A stretch of DNA of 64,000 nucleotides, taken from Muscardinus avellanarius (taxonomy: Eukaryota; Chordata; Mammalia; Rodentia; Gliridae). Location: positions 108,765,040 to 108,829,039 of the forward strand of contig OY726564.1 in the NCBI GenBank assembly GCA_963383645.1, written 5' to 3'. The translations under genes were made by a program, and so were the position numbers. A model generated the notes under the pieces. That model had not been told where the DNA came from. It did not search any database and saw only the letters and a list, made by a program, of their open reading frames with translations. Within the stretch, counting starts at the first letter, position 1. Each line of letters opens with the position of its first letter. This document shows positions 1 through 9,741 of the stretch, piece by piece.

Positions 1-440
1 CAGCAGGACACAAAACAGCTTCTTCATCTCCCATATCAGTTCTCCAACAGCCTGCCATAGGGACTCAATTCTACCCATGTCAATGATCTTGTAAAACTAT
101 TAGAGTTCCAGTGTTAGGCCAGTCCATTCATTCAAACGTGGACTGCGCGCTTTCTATTTATTTTAGAGTAAGTTGCTTTTTAACCATTCCATCAAGATAT
201 TCATAAGAAAGGATCATGTCTTGAAGCAGCAGGTGAGGGGAGAGAGCAGATGTCTCACCTGGAGCGCTCTCTGAGTTCCATATATCTCTCCTGGGGACCT
301 GACTCCAGTAGTGGGATATCACAAAAGCAAGACTGAGAACTGATAACAATATTCTCCTATTCCTCCGTAGATGGACAAACCATTTCACTACATCATGCAA
401 CCTTTCTTGACCCTATTTTCCATGTACTCTTGTGGAAATA
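1..440. other. Intergenic DNA, nothing recognised
   Basis: No exon-like reading frame with splice sites and no repeat that I recognise is visible before the MIR fragment that follows. Confidence 0.5.
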
Positions 441-444
441 GAAT

Positions 445-645
445 GTTTCAAGAGCCAGGCAGCCCTGAATTTGAATTTTGGCTTCACCACTAATTACTGG
501 TGTGACCAATTTCTAGTCCATAAAATGTTGATCATCATAACACTATCACGATGGAGATGCAATGAGGATCAAATGAGGTATCTGTGAGGTGCTTAGCATA
601 GTCTCTGGCACATTGTAGACCCTAAGTGAATGCTAAGTCTTTCAT
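445..645 (+). repeat. MIR-type ancient SINE
   Basis: The sequence runs like a MIR core on the + strand: a clause resembling gaatttgaattttggcttcacc, then the variable middle, then the 3' part with the 'gaggatcaaatgagg' and 'gtgcttagcatagt' motifs typical of the MIR 3' end. Divergence is high, as expected for a pan-mammalian repeat. Confidence 0.65.
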
Positions 646-659
646 GACCTGCCAGTACC

Positions 660-2015
660 CTCTACTCTGAGGAGACTGGTAGGCTACGTGCTCTGGGCCA
701 TCAGGGGCCAGGACGTGCTGTGCCTGCACTGCCGAGGAACAGATCTCTCTGTATTTCTCCACAGCAGGTCCTTCCGTTTTTGAGTCTCATCTCTACTCAA
801 GGCCTACGGAAGGCTCATTTCCTCAGCAAAAGTAGCTCACATTGAGCTCGCTCTTCTCAGAACTCTCCCAGTGCATAGTTCAGCTCTCGGACAGCCTTCG
901 ATTTGTTCAGTTGCCTTGTTTCATTGTATGTGTGTTAGTCTTCCGTGATAGTCAACACTTAGAGAACACTGCCAGGGCCCTGGGTTGGAGATGCAACCAC
1001 GCAGCCAGTTCCATAGACTCGGGCTTTTATTTGAGACTGTTTCTCATGTCCAGGAGTGCCTTGTCCAGTCTCAGACCTGAGGGTCACCTCCTGTCCTTCT
1101 GTGTTGTTTTGACACAGGACACAGTGGGGGTGCTTTGCAGGCACCCCTCACTAGAGGTCCTGGGAGGCATATTTGTAAGTGCCAGAATTCCTTCCTTATT
1201 CCTGGTAGCTTTGTGTTGATTTTGAAAGCTGTGCAGGAGGGCCGTATTAGTGCTGATTGGTCTCAAGGAAAGAAACAAAACAAAACAACACATAAAGCAG
1301 TGCTTAGAATATATTTCCTTTCCAAGAAAAGCAGCACTCACAAGTCAATTGGTGCTACTTTTATGTAACATAAGGCAATTGCTGGAAAGATTTTTCCTCC
1401 TTTCCTTTTGTTCTGAAGATTGCAAAAGTCAGTGGTAGAAGCTGGGACAGGTTTGCTGAATTTCTTCCCCCTTTCTTCTCTAAAGCCTGGGGGGCCAGTG
1501 CCTTTCTGAAGGCGCATGTGGGGACGTGGCTGCAGCACTTGCCTGCCTCCTGCCTTTCACCCCTGCCCCGGCTCAGGTGTGCTTCCTGCTGTACATTCCA
1601 GGCCATCTTCTTAGTTTTGATGGAGCTGGGAGCCCCTGTGACACCCCCAGGATTGCTCCCTGGGGCTCCCATGTCAAAGGCAATAACCTAGAGCTCCCTA
1701 ATGAACAGCTCCCTTTTCAGCTGATAAAAATTTCTCATTTATTTATTTATTTAATTTCTATCCTCTCCTTTAAAGGTTATTATTATTAGTTTTTTTTTAA
1801 GTTTAAAATAACCACGAGGAGACCTTGTGATCCTCTTTTCACTGACCCAGATAGTTTCAGAGCAGATATTTTAAGAGACTGACAGCTTCTCATCTGGGGA
1901 CATAGGCCAGCTCTCAGGAGCCGACCAGCTAAATGTAATAATAAAATATTAATCCTATTTCCCGCGCATGAAACCCTCTTCTTTTTCCTTACCTTTTCAA
2001 ACCTTACTCAGCCTT
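660..2015. other. Intergenic DNA with one unidentified dispersed repeat
   Basis: No coding exon is supported. The short reading frames here lack splice context and codon character. Bases 1339-1415 resemble the last 76 bases of the window (see findings), so part of this stretch is probably an old interspersed repeat that I cannot name. The rest is unremarkable. Confidence 0.4.
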
Positions 2016-2019
2016 CACT

Positions 2020-2235
2020 GTGCTGTAGAAAAAGCCTCAGCCTTGGGGATAAAAGACCTGGGTTCGGCTCTCACGTATAAGCCAGCCGACCTTGGAAGAG
2101 TCACTTCATGTCCTTGAGCCTCTGTTCTTTCATCTGTGAAACAGGGATGCTGGGAATCTCATCAAATGAGAGCTCAGAGATTAGAAAAGGTACCCAGAGA
2201 ATTCTGTAAACATAGACTAGGCTCCAAAGAAATAC
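2020..2235 (+). repeat. MIR-type ancient SINE
   Basis: A recognisable MIR order on the + strand: gacctgggttcg, then gtcacttcatgtccttgagcc, then tcatctgtgaaacagggatg, then the 3' segment. These match the conserved MIR core apart from scattered substitutions. Confidence 0.75.
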
Positions 2236-2239
2236 GCAT

Positions 2240-2790
2240 CAGACTCTAGAAAGTCCAACTTGTGTAGTCTTGGGATGACTATTCTCTCCTTATCTTTGAA
2301 TTTTGGTAATATTGAGTCTTATCTACATCATGCAGCTTAATGGTTGTAGCAGCCTCTCTGTACTTAGTCTTTATATTATATCTCTAATTTTTCTACATCC
2401 CCCTCTGGTGGATAAATCCTTGCAGAACGGTACTGGGGCATTTTTTTTTCCTTGGGTCGACATTGCAATGATAGTCCTTGATAAGTGATTGGCGGAGAAC
2501 CAGCATCTGACTCTTCTCAGCCTCTGCAAAGCACCCCCGCCACCTGACGGCACACGATGGACTTCTGCTTTCCTGGCTGGTCTCTCTCCCTCAGCTCAGC
2601 AGGGCTCCCTCTTGCTGCCTGGTTCCTCTCGCCTGCCCAGCGCGGGTACACGGCAAGCTCTCCGTGAGTGGCTGCGTGAACGAGTGATTGAAGGAATCCT
2701 CTGTGCTGCTACTTCCGGACCGTTGGCCTGGGAGGACGTAAAAACCCTGATGGAAACTTCGAGGTCTTGATCTACACCAGACCTGGATCC
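2240..2790. other. Intergenic DNA, nothing recognised
   Basis: Ordinary single-copy-looking sequence. Short open frames occur on both strands but have no splice context. Confidence 0.4.
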
Positions 2791-2794
2791 AAAG

Positions 2795-2924
2795 TCTGGT
2801 TTTGTCCTGGCTCACTGTGGGACTTCAAAGCACTCACCTCTGAGTTTCAGTGTTCTCGTCTGTAATAAAAAGGGAAAGGTAAACAGGAGCTACTCTATAG
2901 AGTGGCTCGTGGATGACATAAAAA

Positions 2925-2966
<42 letters not shown>

Positions 2967-2970
2967 GGGG

Positions 2971-3019
<49 letters not shown>

Positions 3020-3110
3020 AGAGGTAGGGAGAGAGAGAGAGAGAATAATAGCTGGCCCATTAGACACACTCAACAAATCAGGATCATTATTGCTAGGTTA
3101 CTAAACCATC
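2795..3110 (+). repeat. MIR fragment split by a compound microsatellite
   Basis: MIR-like text (gggacttcaaagcactcacctctgagtttc...) is followed by the A/TA/GA microsatellite at 2920-3044 and then by tail-like text ending near 3085. The microsatellite expanded inside the older SINE. Confidence 0.5.
2920..3044. repeat. Compound microsatellite A(n)-TA(n)-G(n)-GA(n)
   Basis: A run of about 13 A is followed by roughly 15 TA units, a short G run and a long GA tract with a few interruptions. The GA part is a homopurine block; the TA part can form a hairpin. Confidence 0.95.
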
Positions 3111-3114
3111 GGCA

Positions 3115-3345
3115 ACAACACATTTCTTTGTGGTTTACCTGTAGTTATTTAATCACTTTTCACAATCACCCTCGAGGTGATTACTATGAACCCCAGTTTA
3201 CGGATGGGAAACTGGGGTCCAGCGAGAGCCAGGGATTCATCAGATTTGATGGATCTGGATAGTGGTGGTGCCAGGAGCCCAGCCTGGCTGCGTGGCTTCG
3301 GAGCCCACACAAGGAAGTGTTGTGAGCACTGCTTCTGATCTAAAA
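3115..3345 (-). repeat. MIR-type ancient SINE
   Basis: Antisense MIR features: tttcacaatcaccctcgaggtg, then 'ccccagtttacggatgggaaactgggg', which is the reverse complement of the standard MIR core. Confidence 0.6.
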
Positions 3346-3738
3346 ATGGGCTTCCCACACTTGCCATCTCTCCTGGGGAGTTCAAGATGTTTTCCCATCG
3401 CCTGACTCAGTCGTGTTTGGTCTGCCATCACTAAGTCATCTAGTTTAAGGAGTAGAGCTTAAAATTCTTTTAAGAAGAAATATTTAGACTTATTATTTTC
3501 TACTAGGAGTTTTGGTTTGGCAAATATTGGAACTAATTAGGACTAAAGTTAGAACCAATACCTCCAATCTGTTAATGATCTTGGAGCGGGTGTAACTGGG
3601 AGACTTCAGAAGGTAAGTATTGGGGAGCATATCAGCTATTGCTCTTCCTGCCTCTTACTCAGTTGTTTAGTGACTTGCAGGCAAGTCTAATAACCTCCTC
3701 AGTTTACCCAATATGTCTGAGCCAAGCAAAAAGATTTG

Positions 3739-3857
3739 AGCCTCAGCAGTACAGTGAGACCCTTAGCAACCCAGCGAGACCCTGTCTCAATACAAAAAAT
3801 AAAAAAGGGCTGGGTGTGTAGCTCGAAGGTAGAATGGCCTTGTGTTCAATCCCCAGT

Positions 3858-3859
<2 letters not shown>
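3739..3859 (+). repeat. B1-dID composite SINE, 5'-truncated
   Basis: Contains the end of the B1 body (agtgagacccttagcaac, gagaccctgtctca), an A-rich linker and the complete ID-type tail (gggctgggtgtgtagctc ... gttcaatccccagta). It runs straight into a CA microsatellite that grew from its 3' tail. Confidence 0.85.

Positions 3860-3913
<54 letters not shown>
3860..3913. repeat. (CA)n microsatellite
   Basis: About 27 uninterrupted CA units seeded at the 3' end of a SINE. Confidence 0.98.
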
Positions 3914-3914
<1 letters not shown>

Positions 3915-4590
3915 CAGGCATATGACTCAATGGATGTATGCTTATTACACATTCCCCAAATATGTCTCTTTTAAATAATGGAAATGTACAGAAATGAAAT
4001 TACAATATTGTCATAGGATCAGGCTCACAAGTTCCATGTGAACTGAGCCCCGATATTGTTAATAACAGCCTGAACCACAGAAGTATTCTTGGGCATGTGA
4101 GATTTCCACAGATAACATGCAAATTCTTTGCTATTACTTTTGGGTTGATTTCTGTTTTGCCATACTCCTAGAGATTAATTTGGGCTCACCAGTCTCTTGA
4201 CCTCTCGTAGCACTGACTGCTGGAATCATACTCTTGTCCTTATTTACATTCTGTTTTATATAGAGGTCTATTTGTAGGCTTTATTTCATCTAGTAAAGGA
4301 GAGTTAACTAATCCAAGACAAGATGGCAAATGCAGGCCACAGTTAACTATGCTTTGCATAAATCTCCAAAGTGCTCTTTGCACACAATCAAGGATGTGTA
4401 CCTTGTCTAATTATGATAAGCCGAGTCTGGCAGAATCTGCTCTTAATATTTGCAGCATAATGTTGTGGGTCTCTGAGATCCAGAAGCCCTGAGTTCCACT
4501 GGGTGGCACTTTTTGAATTTTCTTTTCTTTTTTTTTAGATGAAACTATCATACATTTATTTATTTATTTTTCAGAGAAAATCTATCCTAA
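3915..4590. other. Single-copy-looking non-coding DNA
   Basis: No exon or recognised repeat. Bases 4150-4480 have balanced composition and no simple-sequence decay, which is compatible with, but does not show, a conserved non-coding element. The segment 4536-4570 is AT-rich. Confidence 0.35.
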
Positions 4591-4594
4591 TATG

Positions 4595-4979
4595 GAATAT
4601 GGACTCTAGATACACAAAACAATCTCGAAAAAGAACAAAGCTAGAAGATGTATATTTTCTGTTTTCAGATGTTATAAAGCTACAATAATTGAAACAGTGT
4701 AGTACTGTTATAAAGGCACATATATAAACCATTGGAGTTAAATAAAAGCCTAGAGATAAATTCTTCCATGTATTGTCAAGTTATTTTTGAAAAGGTTTCC
4801 ACAGACATTTGGTGGAGGAAATAATATTCTTTTAACTAAATGTTGTTGAAAAATAATAATTACATGAAGAAGAATAAAATTGGACCCTTACCTAACACCA
4901 TATACAAATATTAACTCAAAATAGATAAAAGACCTAAATATAAATCTTAAGACTATAAACTTTTAGAAGAAAATCTGGG
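4595..4979 (+). repeat. Ancient L1M ORF2 remnant, left part
   Basis: The sequence follows the 3' half of the mammalian L1 ORF2 nucleotide consensus: acaaaacaatc, aaaaagaacaaag, agctacaataattgaaacag, then ttgacc-like and 'aactataaacttttagaagaaaa'. It is full of stops and small indels, so it is a dead fossil. It stops abruptly at 4979, where the 4.4-kb element is inserted, and resumes at 9424. Confidence 0.85.
4965..4979 (+). repeat. Left target-site duplication (15 bp)
   Basis: agaagaaaatctggg at 4965-4979 is repeated exactly at 9424-9438. It is preceded by tttt, giving a TTTT/AG nick context close to the L1 endonuclease preference. Removing the insertion plus one copy restores the L1M reading without a gap. 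Confidence 0.93.
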
Positions 4980-5624
4980 AGACCCCTGGAGAAACCAGGC
5001 CCAGTAAGACGCTGGATTCTGGGCAGGGGTCGCGCGTGGCGCACAAAAGCCGGGGCCCGGGTCGCGGGACCCTGGGCCCCGGGCCGAACTGCGCGTAGCA
5101 CGCCAGACCCCTGGAGAAACCAGGCCCAGTAAGACGCTGGGCTCTGGGCGGGGGTCGCGGGCTGGGCACGCCAGATGGGGCCCGGGTCGCGGGACTCTGG
5201 GCCCTGGCCGAACTGCGCATAGCACGCCAGACCCCTGGAGAAACCGGACCCAGTAAGACGCTGGGTTCTGGGCGGGGGTCGCGGGCTGGGCACGCCAGAT
5301 GGGGCCCGGGTTGCGGGACTCTGGGCCCCTGCCGAACTGCGCGTAGCATGCCAGACCCCTGGAGAAACCAGACACAGTAAGACGCTGGGTTCTGGGCGGG
5401 GGTCGCGGGCTGGGCACGCCAGATGGGGCCCGGGTCGTGGGACTCTGGGCCCCAGGCAGAACTGCGAGTAGCACGCCAGACCCCTGGAGAAACAAGGCCC
5501 AGTAAGACGCTGGGTTCTGGGCGGGGGTCGAGCACAGGGCACGCCAGCTGGGGCCCGGATCGCGGGACTCTGGGTCCCGGCCAAACTGCAAGTAGCTCGC
5601 CAGACCCCTGGAGAAACCGAGCCC
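4980..5624 (+). repeat. 124-bp 5' monomer array (5 units plus a stub)
   Basis: Units start with agacccctggagaaac at 4980, 5105, 5229, 5353, 5478 and 5602, so the period is 124-125 bp. Each unit is GC-rich with many CpGs and carries a gcccgggtcgcgggac segment and a ccgaactgc motif. The sixth unit breaks off after about 23 bp. Tandem 5' monomers are the usual promoter design of mouse L1 A/Tf families; a promoter role here is inferred. The long antisense frames through the array arise from the period and are not genes. Confidence 0.9.
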
Positions 5625-6133
5625 AGAACAGAAAAAGATAAAGAAAAATATCGGAGAGGTGGTAAGAAAGCCGGTATGGATGCCAGGACACTGGAGATGC
5701 AGACAAAACTTATCTAAATGCACTGGAACTTATGGAAAAATTTGCCGTGAAAGAGGACTGCTATTTCTCTATATTGTTAAGAATCTCAGACATCACATAT
5801 AAGGAGAGAGTTTAGCGGAGACCAAGGAGAAATGCGGTGTTGAAAGAGTTCTTCGCGATGGTGGTGGAGACTTGTATTCAGGAGAAGCAGAAACCGGATC
5901 TTACCAACTTTATTTTTTTGGAGAAATTACACCAAATGTCGAATGCTACCATCACGCATGCTTAGGAACACTGGACAACATTCAGAGTGGAAAAAGAGCC
6001 TGGGAAGGATTTGAAACGGTGGAGGCAGTGGCAATGCCAGTGGCCAATATTCGGGGGAGGAAGAGATCTGATACATTACAACTGGAACCTTTGAAATAAT
6101 AACCACAGAGACAGTGATCGGAACCTGCTGAGG
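5625..6133 (+). other. Linker domain of the composite element
   Basis: Unique sequence between the monomers and the VNTR, with lower GC than either. It holds a 75-codon open frame at 5872-6099 (starting MYSGEAETGSYQL) that resembles nothing I recognise. The boundary with the VNTR is gradual: the first degenerate VNTR unit starts near 6110. Confidence 0.7.
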
Positions 6134-8880
6134 GGTTAGGCGGGCGCCGGGGCCAGTGGCCAACATCGGAGCTTGCTGTGAGGCAAGGCCACTACTGAGG
6201 CCTCCGTGGCCGGGATTGGAACCTGCAGAGGGGTTAGACCGATGCTGGGGCCAGCGAGGCCGGCATTGGAGCCTGCCATGATGCAAGGCTTGTGCTAGGG
6301 CCTCCGAGGTCGGGTCCGGAACTTGCTGAGGGGTTAGGCCGGTGCTGGGGTCAGCGAGGCCGGCATCGGAGCCTGCCGTGAGGCAAGGCCAGTGTTGGGG
6401 CCCCCGAGGACGGGACCGGAGCCTGCTGAGGGGTTAGGCCGGTGCTGGGGCCAGCGAGGCTGGCATCAGAGCCTGCCATGAGGCAAGGCCGGTACTTGGG
6501 CCTCCGAGGCCAGGATAAGAGCCTGCCGAGGGGTTAGGCCAGTGCTGGGGCCAGCAAGGCCAGCATCGGAGCCTGCCGTGAGGCAAGGCTGGTACTGGGG
6601 CCTCCAAGGCCAGGATAAGAGCCTGCTGAGGGGTAGGCCGGTGCTGGGGCCAGCGAGGCCGGCATCGGAGCCTGCCTTGATGCATGACCAGTGCTGGGGC
6701 CTCCAAATCCGGGATCGGAGCCTGCCAAGGGGTTAGGCCGGTGCTGGGGCCAGCGAGGCCGGCATCGGAGCCTGCCTTGAGGCAAGGCCGGTACTGGGGC
6801 CTCCGAGGCCGGGACTGGAGCCTGCCGAGGGGTTAGGCCGGTGCTGGGGCCAGCGAGGCCGGCAGCGGAGCCTGCCGTGAGGCAAGGCCGGTACTGGGGC
6901 CTCCAAGGCCAGGATAAGAGCTTGCCGAGGGGTTAGGCTGGTGCTGGGGCCAACGAGGCCGGGATCGGAGCCTGCCGAGGGGTTAGGCCGGTGCTGGGGC
7001 CAGCGAGGCTGGCATCGGAGCCTGCCGTGAGGCAAGGCCAGTACTGGGGCCTCCGAGGCCAGGATAAGAGCCTGCCGAGGGGTTAGGCCGGTGCTGGGGC
7101 CAGCGAGGCCGGCATCGGAGCCTGCCTTGAGGCATGGCCAGAGCTGAGGCCTCCGAGGCCGGGACTGGAGCCTGCCGAGGGGTTAGGCCGGTGCTGGGGC
7201 CAGCGAGGCCGGCAGCGGAGCCTGCCGTGAGGCAAGGCCGGTACTGGGGCCTCCAAGGCCAGGATAAGAGCTTGCCGAGGGGTTAGGCCGGTGCTGGGGC
7301 CAACTAGGCCGGCAGCGGAGCCTGCCGTGAGGCATAACCAGTGCTGGGGCCTCCGAGGCCGGGATCGGAGCCTGCCGAGGGGTTAGGCCGGTGCTGGGGC
7401 CAGCGAGGCCGGCATCGGAGCCTGCCTTGAGGCATGACCAGTGCTGGGGCCTCCGAGGCCGGGATCGGAGCCTGCCGAGGGGTTAGGCCGGTGCTGGGGC
7501 CAGCGAGGCCGGCATCGGAGCCTGCCTTGAGGCAAGGCCGGTACTGGGGCCTCTGAGGCCGGGATCGGAGCCTGCCGAGGGGTTAGGCCGCTGCTGGGGC
7601 CAGTGAGGCCGGCATCGGAGCCTGCCATGAGGCAAGGCCGGTACTGGGGCCTCCGAGGCCAGGATAAGAGCCTGCTGAGGGGTTAGGCCGGTGCTGGGGC
7701 CAGCGAGGCCGGCATCGGAGCCTGCCTTGAGGCAAGGCCGGTACTGGGGCCTCGAGGCCAGGATAAGAGCCTGCCGAGGGGTTAGGCCGGTGCTGGGGCC
7801 AGCTAGGCCGGCAGCGGAGCCTGCTGTGAGGCATGACCAGTGCTGGGGCCTCCGAGGCCGGGATCGGAGCATGCCGAGGGGTTTGGCCGGTGCTGGGGCC
7901 AGCAAGGCCGGCATCGGAGCCTGCCATGAGGCAAGGCCGGTACTGGGGCCTCCGAGGCCAGGATAAGAGCCTGCCGAGGGGTTAGGCCGGTGCTGGGGCT
8001 AGCGAGGCCGGCATCGGAGCCTGCCTTGAGGCATGACCAGTGCTGGGGCCTCCGAGGCCGGGATCGGAGCCTGCCGAGGGGTTAGGCCGGTGCTGGGGCC
8101 AGCGAGGCCGGCATCGGAGCCTGCCTTGAGGCAAGGCCGGTACTGGGGCCTCCGAGGCCAGGATAAGAGCCTGCCGAGGGGTTAGGCCAGTGCTGGGGCC
8201 AGTGAGGCCAGCATCGGAGCCTGCCTTGAGGCAAAGCCGGTACTGGGGCCTCTAGGCCAGGATAAGAGCCTGCCGAGGGGTTAGGCCGGTGCTGGGGCCA
8301 GCGAGGCCGGCAGCGGAGCCTGCCATGAGGCAAGGCCGGTACTGGGGCCTCCGAGGCCAGGATAAGAGCCTGCCGAGGGGTTAGGCCAGTGCTGGGGCCA
8401 GCGAGGCCGGCATTGGAGCCTGCCTTGAGGCAAGGCCGGTACTGGGGCCTCCGAGGCCAGGATAAGAGCCTGCCGAGGGGTTAGGCCGGTGCTGGGGCCA
8501 GCGAGGCCGGCATCGGAGCCTGCCTTGAGGCATGACCAGTGCTGGGGCCTCCGAGGCCGGGATCGGAGCCTGCCGAGGGGTTAGGCTGGTGCTGGGGCCA
8601 GCGAGGCCGGCATCGGAGCCTGCCTTGAGGCAAGGCCGGTACTGGGGCCTCTGAGGCCAGAATAAGAGCCTGTCAAGGGGTTAGGCCGGTGCTGGGGCCA
8701 GTGAGGCCGGCATCGAAGCCTGGCGTGAGGCAAGTTCACTCCTGCGGCCTCCAAGGTCGGGACCAAAGCCAGCTTAGGGGTTTGACCGGTTCAGGGGCCA
8801 GCGAGACCAGAACCGGGGCCTCCCATGAGGCAAGGCCGCTGCTTGAGCCAGCGAGGTCTGGATCAGTCCACTGAGTAGCC
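6134..8880 (+). repeat. 100-bp VNTR of the composite element, about 27 units
   Basis: The motif ggttagg recurs at 6134, 6232, 6332, 6432, 6532 and so on to about 8779 with spacing near 100 bp. Each unit is itself two homologous 50-bp halves: a 'ggttaggccggtgctgggg' half and a 'ggcaaggccggtactgggg' half. At 6931-6981 a 50-bp unit shows an unequal exchange between halves. Internal units are very similar; both ends are degenerate. The open antisense frames repeating R-P-R-W-P-Q-H are a by-product, since 100 is not a multiple of three and the same peptide appears in all three frames. Confidence 0.95.
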
Positions 8881-9278
8881 AGGCCACTACTGGGACCATC
8901 AAGAGTGGGATTGGTACTTGCAACGCAGCATGCACAGAGAAATATCGCAGAAAATATAAATCAGACGCTTCTCTTAATCAGCAATAACTATGAGGAAAAG
9001 GGCAACAGGAAGAGGTTGAGCTATAGAAAGGGCCCTATAGTGAAGCAACTAATGTGACCAATCAGAGGGTATGTAATACTGGAGGACGGAGCCTCTTTAA
9101 AACGCAGGAGGTACATAAACAAATGTATCAAAGTAAATCACCAAAGAAGTATGGGATGGAGGGAGGGGGAGGGAATGGGATGGGGGCTGGAGGAGGGCTA
9201 ATTGGATGATGTGTGCTTGTATATCCTCTCAAGTCTTGTACTCCAATGTGATTGATATATGACTACAATGCACCAATT
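8881..9278 (+). other. 3' domain of the composite element with L1-like polypurine tract
   Basis: Unique sequence containing a G/A-rich tract (gggatggagggaggggg and similar, 9150-9205), then text ending in tacaatgcaccaattt before an A-rich run. Rodent and other mammalian L1 3' UTRs carry such a G-rich polypurine tract just before the poly-A. This suggests that this end was borrowed from, or mimics, an L1 3' end. Confidence 0.65.
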
Positions 9279-9423
9279 TAAAAAATAAATTAATTAAAAA
9301 AAATAAAAAATAAAATTAAAAAGCCCTTGGAAGCATCTATTGTTACTTACAGTAGCAAACAAGGGATCTGAGTATCAAAAGTTGATAATAAACTTTATCT
9401 ATGAAAAAAGGAAAAAAAAAAAA
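9279..9423 (+). other. Double A-tail enclosing a candidate 3'-transduced segment
   Basis: A first A-rich stretch (9279-9324) is followed by about 80 bp of ordinary sequence (9325-9403) with AATAAA at 9387-9392, and then a second A tail (9404-9423) that abuts the right target-site duplication. This is the signature of read-through past a weak first polyadenylation site at the source copy. Confidence 0.7.
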
Positions 9424-9438
9424 AGAAGAAAATCTGGG
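9424..9438 (+). repeat. Right target-site duplication (15 bp)
   Basis: Exact copy of 4965-4979. It directly follows the terminal A tail of the inserted element. Confidence 0.93.
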
Positions 9439-9740
9439 TCATAAAACCTCATGACAATGAAATTGGCAGTGTTTTCTTGGATATGATTTCAATGGCACAG
9501 GCAACAGAAGGGTAAACACACTCCCTAGAAAATAAAAAAAATATTGTATATCCAAAGACAGTATAGACAGAGTTAAAAGTTACTGATAGAATGGGATAAA
9601 ATATTTCCAAATGCTATATCTGAAGGTATATTAATATTCCAACTAGAAATCCTAAAAATTAGAAACAATAAAAGCAAACAATACAATTTAGAAATAGGTA
9701 AAAGACTAACATAAATAATGAATCTCCAAAGATAGCCAAT
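9424..9740 (+). repeat. Ancient L1M ORF2 remnant, right part
   Basis: Continues the L1M text without loss: cctcatgacaatgaaattgg, ttcttggatatgatttcaatgg, acagagttaaaag, aatgggataaaatatttcc, and finally aatctccaaagata. It has multiple stops. It ends where the antisense L1 begins. Confidence 0.85.
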
Positions 9741-9741
9741 C

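Larger units (their letters stand above)
4980..9423 (+). mobile_element. SVA-like composite non-autonomous retrotransposon
   Basis: A single 4.44-kb insertion lies between two perfect 15-bp target-site duplications and ends in an A-rich tail. The order of parts on the + strand is as follows. Five 124-125-bp GC-rich monomers and a partial sixth span 4980-5624. A linker of about 0.5 kb spans 5625-6133. About 27 units of a 100-bp GC-rich VNTR span 6134-8880. A unique 3' domain spans 8881-9278, with a polypurine G-rich tract at 9150-9205 like those in rodent L1 3' UTRs. Then come A-rich sequence, about 80 bp of extra DNA with its own AATAAA (9387-9392) and a final A tail. No reverse transcriptase or other long coding frame is present, so mobility must have come from L1 proteins in trans. 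The architecture resembles hominoid SVA/LAVA, but none of the parts is recognisably Alu, SINE-R or LTR. An alternative is an L1 whose coding body was replaced or deleted while the monomeric 5' UTR and 3' UTR were kept. Confidence 0.8.

Noticed and set aside
2909..3262. 117-codon frame through the TA/GA microsatellite
   Set aside because: Encodes IYIYIY and RERERE runs from simple repeats; not a gene.
4934..5723. Antisense open frames of 216-256 codons across the 124-bp array
   Set aside because: All three antisense frames are open and encode permutations of the same proline/arginine-rich repeat, a result of stop-free GC-rich tandem units. There is no start context or homology.
6434..8766. 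Many antisense frames encoding RLRCRPRWPQHRPNPSAGS-type repeats
   Set aside because: By-product of a 100-bp repeat cycling through three frames. No single frame persists and no gene signal exists.
9150..9205. G-rich tract as a stand-alone regulatory G-quadruplex
   Set aside because: Better explained as the polypurine tract of an L1-like 3' end, given its position just before the A-rich tail.
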